A stretch of 64,000 nucleotides of DNA from Pseudophaeomoniella oleicola (GCA_003868215.1 QWDQ01000014.1:372001-436000); one strand, 5' to 3'. Shown: positions 1 through 12,257, numbered from the stretch's first letter. Numbers and translations are program-made. The notes: generated from the letters alone by a model not told the origin.

Positions 1-2665
1 ACCACCACCTTCGGCTCCTGGCGCATATGGCGTTGTCTCGCCGACGTCAGACTACTCGAACGAGGCCGACGTGCAGATGGAAGATGCAGATCCATACAAT
101 CGAACCAAGTATCCTTCAAGAGCTACACATCAACATCGTGCATCAGCTCAGTACCTGGGCCAAGAGAGCTCTGCTGCTCGCAGGTACTCACCGATGAATA
201 TGTTATCGCCGTCGATTCCATATGCGTCGAGTCCCAGCCAACCACCCTCGGCATATACTTCCTACTCAAACGCTCAGACTCCGTCGGCACGACAGTCACC
301 GACCAGGCAGAGTTCGTATTCCCCGGTCTTGTTTCAGTCCTGGTTGACTAATTAATGCAATATAGACTCGACCGCTCGCTATACTCCGCAATATTTACAG
401 CAAATGCAGACGTCTGATCTGTCTTCTGATCCATACTATCAGAAACAAACCTCCGCGCAACTCAGTAGTCCTTTAGTCGTCCGTGAACCGAAATCACCCG
501 GCCAGCGTATGCAAGGTGTGACACTAACATGGCCACAACAACCACCCAAAGTTCCTCGATTTCAGAAGGTCAAGGCTTCCATGGATCTGCATCCAAAAGT
601 CAACGCGCAACCGCCATACAGGCGCGCAAATCCCGAGGGTGGTTTCATAAGCGTAAGCCCAAATGAATGTCCTCTAAACCACCCTGCTGACTTACCATGA
701 ACAGCCTCTACAGGCATTGACGACTCACCTTCCGGCGACATACCGAATTTGTAACCCGAGCTTCAAATATGAATCATCGCGCAATCCGAGAAGAGTATTG
801 ACCAAACCCAGCAAGGGCGTGAAAAATGATGGTTATGACAACGAGGATAGCGACTATATCTTATACGTCAATGATATATTGGGCAGCGAGGACACTGGCA
901 AGAAATGCCGGTATTTGATCCTTGATGTTCTTGGACAAGGGACATTCGGACAGGTCGTCAAATGTCAGAACCTGAAAACAGGGGAGGTGGTGGCTGTCAA
1001 GGTGATCAAGAACAAAACTGCATACTTCAATCAGAGCATGATGGAGGTGTCAGTGCTCGATCTATTGAACACGAAACTCGACAAGAACGACGATCATCAC
1101 CTTCTTCGGCTTAAAGATACGTTCATACACAAGCAGCATTTGTGTCTTGTGTTTGAACTACTCAGTGTCAATCTGTACGAGTTGATCAAGCAGAATCAAT
1201 TCCGCGGACTTAGCACAACCCTGGTGCGTGTTTTCGCACAACAGTTATTGAACGGCTTGACGCTCTTGAACAAAGCTCGTTTGATACATTGCGATCTCAA
1301 ACCGGAAAATATATTGTTGAAGAAGTAAGTCTCCTTCATCACGCAAGGGTAGAGATACTGATACTCGAGCAGCCTCGAAAGTCCCATCATCAAGATCATT
1401 GATTTAGGGTCTGCTTGTGACGAGAGACAAACAGTATACACTTACATCCAATCCCGGTTTTATCGCTCCCCCGAAGTCCTTCTTGGCTTACCGTATTCGT
1501 CCGCGATTGACATGTGGTCTCTTGGCTGTATTGTTGTCGAGTTGTTCCTAGGGCTCCCATTGTTTCCAGGATCCTCCGAGTATAATCAAGTTGCTCGAAT
1601 AGTCGAAATGCTTGGTATGCCACCAACCTGGATGCTGGAAATGGGCAAACAATCAGGGGAGTTCTTTGAAAAGGTCCACGACGAATTCGGCCGAAAGACA
1701 TATCGCCTAAAAAGCATGGAGCAGTACTCACGAGAGCACAACACCAAGGAGCAACCCAGTAAAAAGTACTTCCAGGCGACGACGCTCCCGGACATTATCA
1801 AGAGTTATTCAATGCCTAGGAAAAATATGAAGCAAAGCGAAATTGATCGAGGTATGTCACCCGCCTTAACCAATTCCAACAGAATCTGATTATCACAGAA
1901 ATGAGCAATCGAGTTGCCTTCATTGATTTCGTGCGTGGATTGCTTACTATTAATCCGTTGGAAAGATGGTCGCCGCAACAGTCCAAGTTGCATCCTTTCA
2001 TCACGCAACAAAAGTTTACTCAACCATTCGTTCCTCCGATGAATCTGAAACCATCCCAGAGCAGGTCCCCAGCGCCGGGTGTACAGCAACAACAGCAGGC
2101 TGAAGCCCTGAGCAAGCAGAGAGCGGCTCAAGCGGCTCAGGCCCAGGCCCAGGCTCATGCTCAAGCCCAATCTGCTGCACAATCTGCTTATGCTATGCAG
2201 ATGAACCAATACCAACCAACCCCACTTGCCCAAGCGCCACCGGTGTATAACAATTTGTACCCTAATCACCAGGCAGGCCCTCCTCCTCCGTATCCCTCCC
2301 AGACCGCAGCATACAACGCCCAGATGGGTTTGATGCCTCCGCAAGGCCAAGGACAGATGCCTCCAGCTCCCTACAACAACCAACAGAGTTTGTATGCTCA
2401 AGCGACAACTCGTGCAGGACGCCAGCGCGCGTCTACCATGGACCAGCAAAGCGGTATACCACCAGCAATACAACGCGTTGCAAGTCACTTAGATCCAAAT
2501 GCGCCGATCCGTTTACAACCAAGTCCAGCATACTATCCACCACCTGCGGAAGGCTACCCGGATGCAACGCCTGGTAGAAGGCGGGGTAGCCGTACAGGTG
2601 GTAGTCACCGCAACAGAGACTTCATTCGGAATCTCGAAGACGGCGCTATGTCACAATGGCAATAG
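1..2665 (+). CDS. yak1: YAK1-type dual-specificity (DYRK family) protein kinase, 5' partial
   Basis: Exons are <2..311, 366..652, 705..1324, 1373..1851 and 1899..2665; all phases agree and the frame is open to the left edge, so the N-terminus is missing. A Ser/Pro/Tyr-rich N-terminal region precedes a kinase domain with glycine loop [10 protein letters not shown], catalytic [15 protein letters not shown] in the DFG region and an activation-loop [13 protein letters not shown], whose YxY is the DYRK autophosphorylation site. A Gln/Ala/Pro-rich tail (about 2080-2460) follows. Yak1 kinases act in nucleus and cytoplasm as growth antagonists downstream of PKA/TORC1. The kinase family is certain; YAK1 rather than another DYRK is inferred from the low-complexity flanks and the C-lobe sequence. 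Confidence 0.93.
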
Positions 2666-4308
2666 TCGGGTAGTCAAACCTATATCACGTGTGCTTTACA
2701 ACATTCAGTCGGTGGTTCCGCAGCAGTTTGCACCTTGGTACTTCCCCATCGAGGTTACGGGGTAACACAACAGCAAGCGGCTTCCATGGAAATGATCATG
2801 ACTTACCTTCCAACGCCTTCAAGCTTGCGGTGCACTGTGACGACGCCTCAGGCTCACAGCAGCCGCTTTGAGGCCTATGACGGATATAAGGTAGTCATAT
2901 CATAGTAGAGAAGAACCGAACTGAAGTGGTGGGCGCATTGGATGATAACCTGGAAAGGATTGGACATGATGCAAAGGAGATCACGAGTCTATCTCACGAG
3001 GGTGTTGGCAGAGCTTACTGCAACGGTACTCCAGGTACGATCTCAATGCCAAAATACCACAAGTCGAAACAGGTTGCTTCTACAGACTGCAAAAAATCAA
3101 ACCTGTGCGTCACTCTAGAGGTTCAGATTCAAACAGGTTGTTGGAGCATCTGCCTGGAGAAGTGGAACACATCTATATTTCTTAGTCTCCATGCTGCAAA
3201 CATCAATGTCTAAAATGAAGAGTCAATTGCATATCGGATAAGGAAAAAGAAAACAAACTGGGAAGGATATGATCATCACCGTCGAATCAAAGAAAAAACA
3301 AGAGAAGAGACCTAGGAATATATCCAAAGCTTTTTCCCTTTCCAGAAGTCTCAATCAGCATGGAGTCAAAACCACATCACCCATCTATCGGTCATCGGAG
3401 CGGAGCATGCATGCATGGAACAGGGGCGGGGCGGGGTGAGGTTCTATTGGAAGGACAGACAAACAAGCAAGCAGCGGCTTTTTTTCTTCTTTTCTTTTTA
3501 GAAAGTGTACATGTTATGTTTTCAGATTGCATGCATAGATAATGCATATTCCTGAAATCAAAAAGAAAAACAAGGGTTGATAAAATGTTCATTTTTTCTT
3601 CTATCGGAAAGATGAGTGCTGTTATCTATTGGTAGATTTGTAACGAATGGTATATAATTATAGTATTGTCGCTGCTAGTGATGATGCTGGTACCTTAGGT
3701 ACTATCTAGGTAGGTATCTAAGCCACTTCCGTAGATATATGATAATGGACAGATGGATTGAAGAGATTGAGAAGATCTTTGCTTGCTTTGCTTTTGCTAT
3801 TATAATTATTTCGCATGTGCTGCTGCTGATGTTGGTTGGGGGGTGTCTGATAGATGATTTACCTAGGTACCTAGATAGATAGATATCCTCTGAGACCGGG
3901 TTGGAGGGTGAGTGGTACGGTACACTACACTACGACTTGTCGTTTTGACCATGAACCCATGACCATGACCATGCCTGCTGATGCCGATACCGATACCGAT
4001 GCGTGCGCTCGCTCGCTCGTGGAAAGGTGGTGAATTTTGGGCCTGACGAGACTGTACGTACATGTGCTGTTACGGACTTGTTTTGTAGATAGGTAAGGTC
4101 AATCGATGACATCGATTTTCATGCTGGGGTCTGGATTGGAGACCTATGGTATGGTCAGGTCAAGCAGGGCCTTCGTGTTTAGAGCAAGCGGACCTTCGCT
4201 TTGCTTTGCTTCGTAGAATTCAATGACAAGCGAGCGAGCAAGCAAGCAAGCAACAACGACGACGACGACGACTTTAAAAGGTACTGGTCACTGTGAATTG
4301 TCGATGTT
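2666..4308. other. Intergenic region between convergent yak1 and Med27
   Basis: About 1.6 kb with no supportable gene. It should contain both 3' UTRs. It holds simple-sequence tracts: TAGGTA/TAGATA runs near 3700 and 3865, a CCATGA/CCGATA run near 3955-4000, a GCAA/GCGA run at about 4229-4250 and an ACG run at about 4255-4272. Small ORFs here show no recognisable motif. Confidence 0.6.
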
Positions 4309-5349
4309 TTATACGACGCAAGTCGGGTGATAGGCCAACCATTTCGCCTCCTCCTCGCTCGTCTCCTCTTCCGTTCTCCTGCGCACGCTGGGGAAACTGA
4401 ATCGCTCGTCGATCACCTTGTCGCATTTGTCACAGGCTCGAGTTTTTACGTCGTGGTATGATGCCAACATCTGTAGTAGATCGTCTAGAGTCTCCTTCCT
4501 TTTCTTCTTCATCCTCTCGTTGTTGACGTATGTCGTGATCTCTTTTTGTAATTCGTTGTGCCGCCGCCCGTCCTCTGCGTGCTCTTGGACATCCCAGTGA
4601 TTGTTGTTGTCGTCCACTTTGTGTATCCTGAAAGTCATGCCGCTGACCTTCAGGTTGAGCTCGATGTCGTTGTCTGTATTACCTTCTTTGCGATTGAGTT
4701 GTAATGCCGGATGTGTAGACTTGAAGTTCTCGACGACCTTGTCAACATCTTCAGCTTCAGCCTCGGGTTTTGAGTCAATGTCCATGCCACCATCGTCTTT
4801 CGATGTCTCGACCACCTGTTTCCCTGCGATATTACCACGCGAGATCGAGGAGGCATAGTCGACGTTCCAGACATCATTCCCCTGCCGCCCTGAGAATTTA
4901 CTCATATCCTTTCCCTTATCCCATAACTGTTCCATCGCGTCGCTGTGCCATGTGTCTTTGAACTTCTCGACTTCCGCCACGCCATCTTTGGCGATGCGGC
5001 TCAATTCAGCGAACAACGCGTTCGGAGATTGCCCAGCGGCTCTAGCTGCTGGCGAAGGTGCTTTCAAAGAACCATCTGGATGAAGTGTGGTCGTGATCGG
5101 CGCCAAAAGCCGGCGCGGTAACAAAGTACGAAGAGAATTGAGCTAGTAGGAATGGAACTCAGTACCAGTATAATGATAGTCGGAAGCCGAAGTCGAAGTA
5201 GAAGCATGTTGTGGTACATCTCTCGCGGGCGCACATACCTGATTGTGCAAATCCTGAAGTTGCGCCAGGGTCCTCAGCATTGGAACGTCATCTTCATGAA
5301 CATCTCCTGCGCCAGTCACCTGCTTAGGCGTTACGCTTGCATCCGCCAT
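4309..5349 (-). CDS. med27: Mediator complex subunit 27 (Med27)
   Basis: Exons on the minus strand are 5349..5239 and 5142..4309, with a 96-bp intron (GTATGT...CTAG) at phase 0; the product has 314 residues. The junction restores the helical stretch LQDLHNQ-LNSLRTLLPRRL, typical of the Med27 N-terminus. The C-terminus carries a zinc-binding-like arrangement: ACDKCDKV, then FSFPSVRR, then the final YHPTCVV (CxxC...HxxC). This fits the Med27 C-terminal domain; the middle is acidic and poorly conserved. Med27 belongs to the tail module of Mediator, which links activators to RNA polymerase II in the nucleus. The assignment rests on this architecture, since overall similarity in the family is low. 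Confidence 0.72.
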
Positions 5350-5784
5350 CGTGCAGGCCAGTCAATGAAAAGAGACGCCGTGTCATACGAATGATCAAGT
5401 GAACAGTTGGTTGCGACAAGGTTATCAAGCGTGAGCAGATGAGTTTCGAGTCAGAGTCAAAAGTCGAGATGCATGCATCCATGACGATCTGGGGAAACTT
5501 GTGGTGGGAACCTAAGTTAGTAATTAGATAAGATCCGGAAGCTTCAATGGGAACCACGAAAGTCAACTACAACCATAGATGCTGGTAACAGTAATGTTTT
5601 AGACCAAATGCTATATCCCAATGAGATTCTTAATGCTGTTCAGCCTTTTCTTCACGGCTGTGAGGTCAGTGTATGGTTTGGAATTGTATAGTATTACGTC
5701 TCAATTTGTTCATTATTCATTACCTATTACTTCGACAATCTTATACTGAGTGAATATGCCAACAGCTCGAAATCAAGTGCTCTA
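5350..5784. other. Intergenic region, Med27 promoter and GPHR gene 3' end
   Basis: About 430 bp between two minus-strand genes. It should hold the Med27 promoter and the 3' UTR of the upstream-lying GPHR gene. No motif stands out. Confidence 0.5.
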
Positions 5785-7377
5785 TTATAATCGCTTCCCG
5801 CCTTCAACGTCTGTATCCCAAGTTTCGTCGTCCCAAGAATCGTTGTTCAGTTTACGCCCGATCCAGAGTCCTTGCGCCGTGATGATGACAGCTCCAAGGA
5901 AGAACATGTCGAACCATTTTTGTACCCATCCAGCGTCCAGCGCTCCAGCTCCTAATACATCATTGATCACATTCTTCACTTCATTTGGCATTGTACCCCT
6001 GAGCATTAGCGCCGAACTGATAACATAGGTCCCACAGATTTGTGCGACAACGAGGGCGGCGTTCGATCTTGCCAGACGTAGAAGATTTCTAGGTGTAACT
6101 CGTGAGAAGAGATGGATAGTTTGAATGACCGCAGAAACGGAGGTCATCAAAATTACTCCAGAAAGAAGGAATGATATGTGATGTGCCCAGATGGTTTGGT
6201 TCATAGCCGGGTTGATGTGTTTAGCAAAGATCGCGATGAACATCGTGACTGGATCGGTTGTTGACAAGTTCTGCTTCCCACCGAGCTGACGTCGTACAAC
6301 GTTCACTACCGTGGTAATGATGCGATACACGCAGTAAAACGAGAACAGATATGTAAACAAATTCACCATCTTTCCAGCGATTGTTTGACTTCGTATCTGC
6401 TCTGTACGCCGGGATCGTAAAGCAGAGAGAGAAATCTCCAGTGAGTCAATCATAGTCTCGAGCCCTGAAATTTCCATATCCAGGGCTTTCTTTTCTTGTG
6501 TGTCAAGATCCGGCTTCAAAGTCCCGACGGCTTTCGACCAGAAGCTCCGCTGAGAGGTCTCCGCCAGCTTTCTTCTTAACATCCGTCTCCGATCTCTCTT
6601 GGACTGTAGCAGCTCTCGAGTAGCTTCAAGGCCGGACACTTTACGTGCAATATCTGCTTCCGTAACGATTGATCGCTTGGCCCCAAACGACTGCCAGATA
6701 GCACTAACTGCGGCAAATCCAGACAGAGATGCCATCAATGTCACACCGGCCACGCCCAGTCGTTCGAGGCCTCCTTCCATGAGAGTGTGGCTGGAGGCAC
6801 CTGCGAGAGTTTCAAGACGAGCAGTGTGATCTGGCAACACACCGCCAATGGTCCAGAAAGCGAGGGCGAAGACACCAAATCCAAGTAGCTCAAGGATCCA
6901 TGCCACCTTGAAAATCCTGCCTTCTCCCACAAACCTCCATCCTGCGGCTGAGATGACAGAGTACACTTCCAACAGCGGCAGGAAAAAGATCAAGAGCAAG
7001 AGAAGACTTGGTAATGTAGCATTCAAGGCCGTTTTCCGAGCTGTCGCACTGAATGAATTCGATATCTCGCAGAGGATAAGCTCGGTGAGCACTGCAGACA
7101 GTGCAATGGTGAGAGAAAATGTGACCGTAGAAATGGCTTGGACCTTGGGCATCCCCCATATTGACCTTGCCTTTCCCCACTTGGTAGACGTTGGAGATCC
7201 TGTACCGGACGGATCTGATAGACGAGGATGGATTTTGATGAAAGCTAAAGCGGCGACTCCCACGAATGTAACGATGAAAGGAAGCAGAGAGATTGTGGTC
7301 GAGAGTGGAGAGGATTTGCGAAGATAATCGGGAACACATTCAGCACAGTCATCTTTGTGCTTTGAGAAAAACATCAT
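5785..7377 (-). CDS. GPHR/GTG family multi-pass membrane protein (Golgi pH regulator-like)
   Basis: A single exon of 530 residues from ATG 7377. Hydrophobic segments occur near residues 28-47, 75-95, 110-130, 142-165 and 200-220, then a charged coiled-coil loop (about 235-310), then four more hydrophobic segments. This nine-segment pattern with a central cytoplasmic coiled coil is that of the GPHR_N plus ABA_GPCR-like families, and GFAAVSAIWQSFG before the loop matches the GPHR N-terminal domain. Animal GPHR is needed for Golgi acidification and plant GTG proteins were proposed as abscisic-acid receptors; the fungal role is less defined. It shares a 730-bp intergenic region with the divergent amidotransferase gene. 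Confidence 0.88.
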   Translation of the reverse strand: MMFFSKHKDDCAECVPDYLRKSSPLSTTISLLPFIVTFVGVAALAFIKIHPRLSDPSGTGSPTSTKWGKARSIWGMPKVQAISTVTFSLTIALSAVLTELILCEISNSFSATARKTALNATLPSLLLLLIFFLPLLEVYSVISAAGWRFVGEGRIFKVAWILELLGFGVFALAFWTIGGVLPDHTARLETLAGASSHTLMEGGLERLGVAGVTLMASLSGFAAVSAIWQSFGAKRSIVTEADIARKVSGLEATRELLQSKRDRRRMLRRKLAETSQRSFWSKAVGTLKPDLDTQEKKALDMEISGLETMIDSLEISLSALRSRRTEQIRSQTIAGKMVNLFTYLFSFYCVYRIITTVVNVVRRQLGGKQNLSTTDPVTMFIAIFAKHINPAMNQTIWAHHISFLLSGVILMTSVSAVIQTIHLFSRVTPRNLLRLARSNAALVVAQICGTYVISSALMLRGTMPNEVKNVINDVLGAGALDAGWVQKWFDMFFLGAVIITAQGLWIGRKLNNDSWDDETWDTDVEGGKRL

Positions 7378-8108
7378 GAAGGGGTCGCCAACTTGTCGTG
7401 GCTGATAACATGGGTGCAGGCTTCACTTTGCCGGGGGACTCTCGTCTTGTGAACTGTGCACCTTGAGATCTTGCAAGCCGTAGAGACGAGGTGAGCACTC
7501 AAGAGTGTGGCCGCTTAGAGCAAACCTCCTGAGCTTTAGAAGAGAGAGTCGAGAAGACAGATGCAAGAACTGGAGGAGATGTTGGAATGTTCTTCTGTCA
7601 AAACGAGGTGCCACAATCACTGTTCTTTCCGCTGTCCAAGTTAGGAAAGGCTTGCGTCATCTCTCATCCGCCAATCGAGAGACATCTTGGCATCCCCACT
7701 TTCGGTAAGGGACCGATTTCGACCGGAAGAGAAGTCGAGGTAATTACAGTAAATTGTTCAATCAGCATCACAAATGAGCAATCAGCCATGAACAGAGAAT
7801 GTGTAGAAACGGACGAGAGTAAATTCCAACGCCTATAGATCCCTCTGAATACCTCTAATTGCACGTCCTTGAAACTATCTGAGATGCCAGCGCCGTATCA
7901 TCGTAGTAATCGTGGTTCAAAGTGACCAGTCCCCAGTCAAGAAATTGGTTGGTTATCTTATCAGTCGTTTGCCCCTCGACCTTTTACCGTAGTAACCTTC
8001 ATGATATCAATCATGGAGATCCCCCATACAACACCTCAGCCAATCTGCATCTTAAATCCCTTATCTAGAGAGCGCATATAATTATATAAAGGCCTAGAAG
8101 ATTCAACG
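7378..8108. promoter_or_regulatory. Bidirectional promoter region, GPHR / amidotransferase
   Basis: A 731-bp spacer between two divergent start codons. It presumably carries both promoters. I see no well-defined regulatory site; small ORFs on both strands look fortuitous. Confidence 0.45.
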
Positions 8109-9079
8109 ATGAAGCCCCCGGTTCGACTCGCAATATTGGAATGCGATACGCCAGTACCCAAGGTTGCGGAAAGATACGGCACATACGGAAATATATTCGA
8201 GACGTTGTTGGCCAACGCCGCCAAATCCATAGGGCGGCCAGATCTAGTACCCGGGGACGGTCTGGAACTTTCAAAATGGGAGGTGGTGGACAAAATGGAG
8301 TATCCGAAGTTGGAGGATGTCGATGCTCTTCTTTTAACTGGAAGCAGTACGTGAAATTCCCTCCGTTGGCTGTGCGTTGTGATCCAAAAGACTGTCGCCG
8401 ATCTAGTTGGACTTACCCGTTCAGCAGCCCGCCTTGTTAGAATCCAGGCCATACGGTCTTTTCAGGTCCATGCTTCAAATGTCAACCTACTGATGACTCT
8501 TTGTAGAACACAGTGCCTTTGAAGATCCACCGTGGACACTCAAGCTTGTCGACTACGTGAAAGAAGCTCTGGCTTCGAAAAGGGTACGGATCGTTGGCAT
8601 TTGTTTTGGCCACCAGATTTTAGGTAGAGCCTTAGGGGTCAAGGTCGGCAAGAACGAAGTCGCTTGGGAAGTGGCCGTCAACGATATTGATCTGTCGGAA
8701 AAGGGGAGGGAGCTATTTGGGAAGGATAAGATCGTGAGTGTCAACAATCTACTCTATTGGGAAGAACATGACATTGACAGTGCTCCAGAGTCTCCACCAG
8801 ATGCATAGAGACATTGTTTTTAGTTACCCCGAAGGCGTCGAGGCGCTGGGATCCTCGCCTGTCTGCAAAGTCCAGGGGATGTATGCGCCACGAAGTTTTA
8901 TATCAGTACAAGGTCATCCGGAGTTCAACCAGGTAGTGCTGGAAGAGATATTGAAGTCCAGACATTCTCAGGGTATTTTTGACGACAAACAGTATAATGA
9001 TGGCATGGGAAAAGTAGCATTGCATCACGACGGTATACTCGTGGCCGGAGCATTCTTACGCTTCCTTCTAGAAGATTAG
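8109..9079 (+). CDS. Class-I glutamine amidotransferase-like protein
   Basis: Exons are 8109..8346, 8507..8733 and 8789..9079, giving 251 residues. Intron 1 (160 bp, GTACGT...TGTAG) joins LLLTGS to KHSAFEDPPW, the usual GATase1 wording. Intron 2 uses the AG at 8788, giving SLHQMHRDIV; the earlier AG at 8780 would shift the frame. The nucleophile Cys is in GICFGHQILG, and the His/Glu pair is in QGHPEF. The fold matches the GATase1_1 group related to yeast YLR126C and to the glutaminase domain of GMP synthase, but there is no synthase partner domain. The physiological substrate is unknown. It is convergent with the Hikeshi gene. Confidence 0.9.
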
Positions 9080-9297
9080 ATCGAGAACGGCACAGAAGTT
9101 TAGCATAGACGGATGTAAATGCCATTACCTGGCGCAATCGTTACTATCATACAGTTTTCCGTGTTGTTGGCCAGCATCCTTAATAGATGGTATCGCGATC
9201 TTTCGTATTACCCGTATCCCTCCCTGTGGCAGAATAACCAAGGCCAAGCATCCAAAGCAATCGCACACGCTGATATACTGCGCCGACAAGCCATTCT

Positions 9298-9945
9298 TCA
9301 GTCCTGTGGTCTTTCCAGAAAAGCCGGATCATTCTCCACCCTTCTTTCGAACTTCGTCCACCAATCTTGAAAGGCCTTTAATGGGATAACTTCCTGCCCA
9401 TTTGCCATCGTCCCTGAAAAACTCGAAAGGAAGTTGAAAGCATTCTGAATGATTCTCTGGGCGAGAACTTTTGTCGAAGGAGGCCGCCTGACCAAAGCTG
9501 TGGACTCGCTCGCCGATGTGGCCTTCAGACTCGCCAGTTGAGCCTGTACGTTCTCCGCCAATTCAATTGAGATGCCCAAATTTACCATTGCTCCTGGCTG
9601 GTTTGTTGCTGTGGTAGGTCCACCGATCCCTCCTCCTCCTTCAGCATCCGTCATAGCATCACTATCTGATCCTCCGCCTGACCCCGGGAAGTTCACTTTG
9701 AAAATGGCACTTTGCTTCTCATTCCCAATCGCTCCCAGCAGCTTGAACTCTTGGCTCCCGGGGAACTGAATGTACACGGCTGCAGCAGCTTCTGGAGGAA
9801 GCTGGTTGCCAGGAAGCATGAACACCACTATGTGTGAGAATTTAGGTTGGGCGGGAAATGACAGTGCGAACTTCGGGGTGGGAGGTCCTGACACCGTCTG
9901 AATGTCGGTTATACATGGTCGTCCTGGAAGGATCACGGCGAACAT
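9298..9945 (-). CDS. opi10: Hikeshi / OPI10 family protein
   Basis: One exon of 215 residues. The N-terminus MFAVILPGRP followed by HIVVFMLPGNQLP and AAAAVYIQFP is the signature of the Hikeshi (DUF775/OPI10) family. The middle carries a Gly/Asp-rich low-complexity linker, and the C-terminus has the family's ending with RIIQNAFNFLSSF and a WWTKFERR motif. Human Hikeshi imports Hsp70 into the nucleus during heat stress; yeast Opi10 was named for an inositol-excretion phenotype. Length is close to the usual 200-215 residues. It is divergent from the Nudix gene across about 425 bp. Confidence 0.92.
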   Translation of the reverse strand: MFAVILPGRPCITDIQTVSGPPTPKFALSFPAQPKFSHIVVFMLPGNQLPPEAAAAVYIQFPGSQEFKLLGAIGNEKQSAIFKVNFPGSGGGSDSDAMTDAEGGGGIGGPTTATNQPGAMVNLGISIELAENVQAQLASLKATSASESTALVRRPPSTKVLAQRIIQNAFNFLSSFSGTMANGQEVIPLKAFQDWWTKFERRVENDPAFLERPQD

Positions 9946-10370
9946 TTTCAGGCAGATGATGTTGTTGATTGATGGACAGCAGTAGACAGAACTTTCTGGT
10001 GGAACAAAGAGTACATGGTACGCGTTTGTTGGTCATCTAAGACATTGTGTACTTTTTTCTGGGAATGGGATGGTGTCGTGGAGGATGTTGTTGGTTTATT
10101 TGCTCTTTCAAAGTGCTTTCTCGAAGGGTCTCGATGATCTCAGCCCTACGACCAATGGGCCCACTAGGGACGACTTCTATGTACTGCACAATCACGAGTG
10201 CAGGCGTCATCGTGCAAGCACCAAACCAGCATAGCATATCTGTAGAAGCTAGCATTGGATAACAACACCGATTCAGAAGCTGACCACCGTCCCCTTCGAT
10301 CATTGATATACTGAACCGGAGATCTTCTCGGCCATTGAGGGGTAACATAGCGTCATATCTCAGTCTGAGG
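9946..10370. promoter_or_regulatory. Bidirectional promoter region, Hikeshi / Nudix gene
   Basis: A 425-bp spacer between divergent start codons. Nothing beyond this shared-promoter geometry could be recognised. Confidence 0.4.
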
Positions 10371-11409
10371 ATGTCGAACACAGGCCTTCCAAAACAAATA
10401 CCAGTTGATCAGATCCCCCGGAAATCAAATCTTCAGCTTGTTGAAGAATGTGACAAGTGCGTAACTTTCTCAGGCTTTCATGGAAGTCCTCTCACTGACG
10501 GCCATCAGCTTTCCCTACCCCGCCGTCTCTCCCAAAGAATATGAGAAAGTGCTCTCTGGATTTCACCAATTTAAGGTCGCGAATATCGATCAGCCCTTAG
10601 GCCTCATACCGTCATGGGCTGTGAGCCGATTTACGTGGGACTCTGATTGGACTGTCAATAATGACGCAAAGACTGTCACGCTGCATGCTTCCGAGACTGG
10701 AGATCTGGACCAGGCTTTCGCTAAATTGGCGGAATCGGAAAGGAGCAAGGGCACGTTCGAGGTACTATCAGGTTGGCGCGATGAGCTTTACGGTGTCTAC
10801 GGTCCGGACAAGAAGCTACTGATGGGCATGGAACGATCTGCCTCGCCTCTGTTCGGAATTAATACATTTGGTGTACACATGACAGCATATGTCAAAGAGG
10901 GAGATAGACTGAAGATCTGGGTACCCCGTCGATCCCCAACCAAGAGCACATACGGCGGCATGCTGGACAACACGGTTGCAGGCGGCATCAGCGTGGGGGA
11001 GGATCCATTTGAATCTTTGGTAAGAGAATCACATGAAGAAGCGTCTATCCCCGAAGGAATCGTACGCAAAGGCGCAAAAGCTGTTGGTACGGTAACATAT
11101 CTTCATCTTCGAGACTCCCGGGCTGGTGGCGAGACAGGACTTTGCCAACCCGAATGTCAATATATCTATGATTTGGAATTGCCTTCGTCCTTCGTCCCCG
11201 AGCCTGAGGATGACGAAGTACAGCACTTCCACCTAATGGAGATTGAGGAAATCCAAGAGAGACTAGCAAACGGCGAATTCAAACCGAACTGTGCGGCGGT
11301 CATGGTGGACTTTTTCATTCGCCATGGGATTTTGCGGCATGACAACGAAGAGAACTATATCGAGATAGTCTCTAGATTGCACCGCAGACTGGAGTTCCCA
11401 ACTCCTTGA
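10371..11409 (+). CDS. DUF4743-Nudix hydrolase (Tnr3/YJR142W-like)
   Basis: Exons are 10371..10456 and 10509..11409, giving 328 residues. The 52-bp intron (GTGCGT...ATCAG) restores CDNFPYP at the junction, a typical start of the DUF4743 domain. The Nudix box begins at GGISVGEDPFESLVRES and ends HEEASIP, matching Gx5Ex7REUxEExGU in form, although the first half is slightly altered (GEDPFESLVRESHEEA). Relatives are the N-terminal half of fission yeast Tnr3 and plant Nudix 20/24, which act on thiamine-diphosphate derivatives or damaged thiamine forms. Substrate here is inferred from family only. It is convergent with RPB8, about 110 bp apart. Confidence 0.9.
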
Positions 11410-11518
11410 TATTTGCCGCATGAAAATTTTTGAACCCTCTTCAACGCCGTCGCTTTTTAAATGGTTGAAGTATGAAATGCTTGGTCGACAGTGTGCAGAG
11501 CTGCGTTAAGTATCGCCA

Positions 11519-12002
11519 TCATCTCTTGAGCAGCAGATAGACATAGTCCAACCGCAGAGGGTTCAGCTTCTTGTAGGGTCCTTTGATATACATCAATAAT
11601 CCTCCGAAAGACACGTACACCTTGCTGCGCCGAAAGTTAGTACCCGTCTTTACTTCGCGCATAGGCGAGTGCTTCTTACATAAAGTCGTTCTCTGCCTCC
11701 TCAAATTTGTATATCTTGCCATGACAGACGTAGTCAAATTCGTTCGCGAGTGTGAGCTCTCCCATACCCACTTCCCTCCAGCCCTTGCTGTCGTCTTTGC
11801 TGCCGTCAAGATTGAGTGTCGAGGCCAGATCGAGAGTCAGCTTGTCGCCAACCACAATGGGATATAGTTCCGTGTTGACATCGAGCGTAATGTTACATGA
11901 GTGATCGAGCGACTCCGCTACGACTCGTGAAACACGGTCGTATTTGGCGCTGTTGACATCTGATACCGCAAACACATCTTCAAAAAGGACGGGTTCGGAC
12001 AT
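11519..12002 (-). CDS. rpb8: RNA polymerase I/II/III common subunit RPB8 (RPABC3)
   Basis: Exons on the minus strand are 12002..11680 and 11624..11519, giving 142 residues, near the usual 146. The 55-bp intron starts GTAAGA and ends GCAG; the junction gives NDFIKVYVSFGGLLM, with the highly conserved YVSFGGLLM of RPB8. The N-terminus MSEPVLFEDVFAV and the RVSRVVAES region are also family-typical. RPB8 is an OB-fold subunit shared by the three nuclear RNA polymerases. It is divergent from ELP4, with about 255 bp between the start codons. Confidence 0.96.
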
Positions 12003-12257
12003 GGTGAATAAAATGTGAGCTTATACCTGTACTGCGGAAAAGTTTTATTGCCTTGTATGAATGACGCTCACACAGATGAAGCCTTGACGGTGTCGATGGG
12101 CGGGTGTTGTCGCCGTGCTCATTGCAGATTGAGGGTCTCCAAGAGAAAAAAGTTGCGACCGGCGGAAGCATCGTGGAGGGGCCCTAAGTGAGCCATCACG
12201 CCCACTTCAACGCATCTTCCATACTTTCTACAGCCACACCACAAATCTTAGTGACAG

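Noticed and set aside
1805-2488. 227-codon antisense ORF inside yak1
   Set aside because: It mirrors the Gln/Ala-rich yak1 tail on the other strand, giving a Leu/Arg-rich low-complexity product; a shadow.
8083-8090. TATATAAA just upstream of the amidotransferase start codon
   Set aside because: It lies only about 18 nt before an ATG that begins a family-typical N-terminus, so it is too close to act as the TATA box of this transcript; likely chance in AT-rich sequence.
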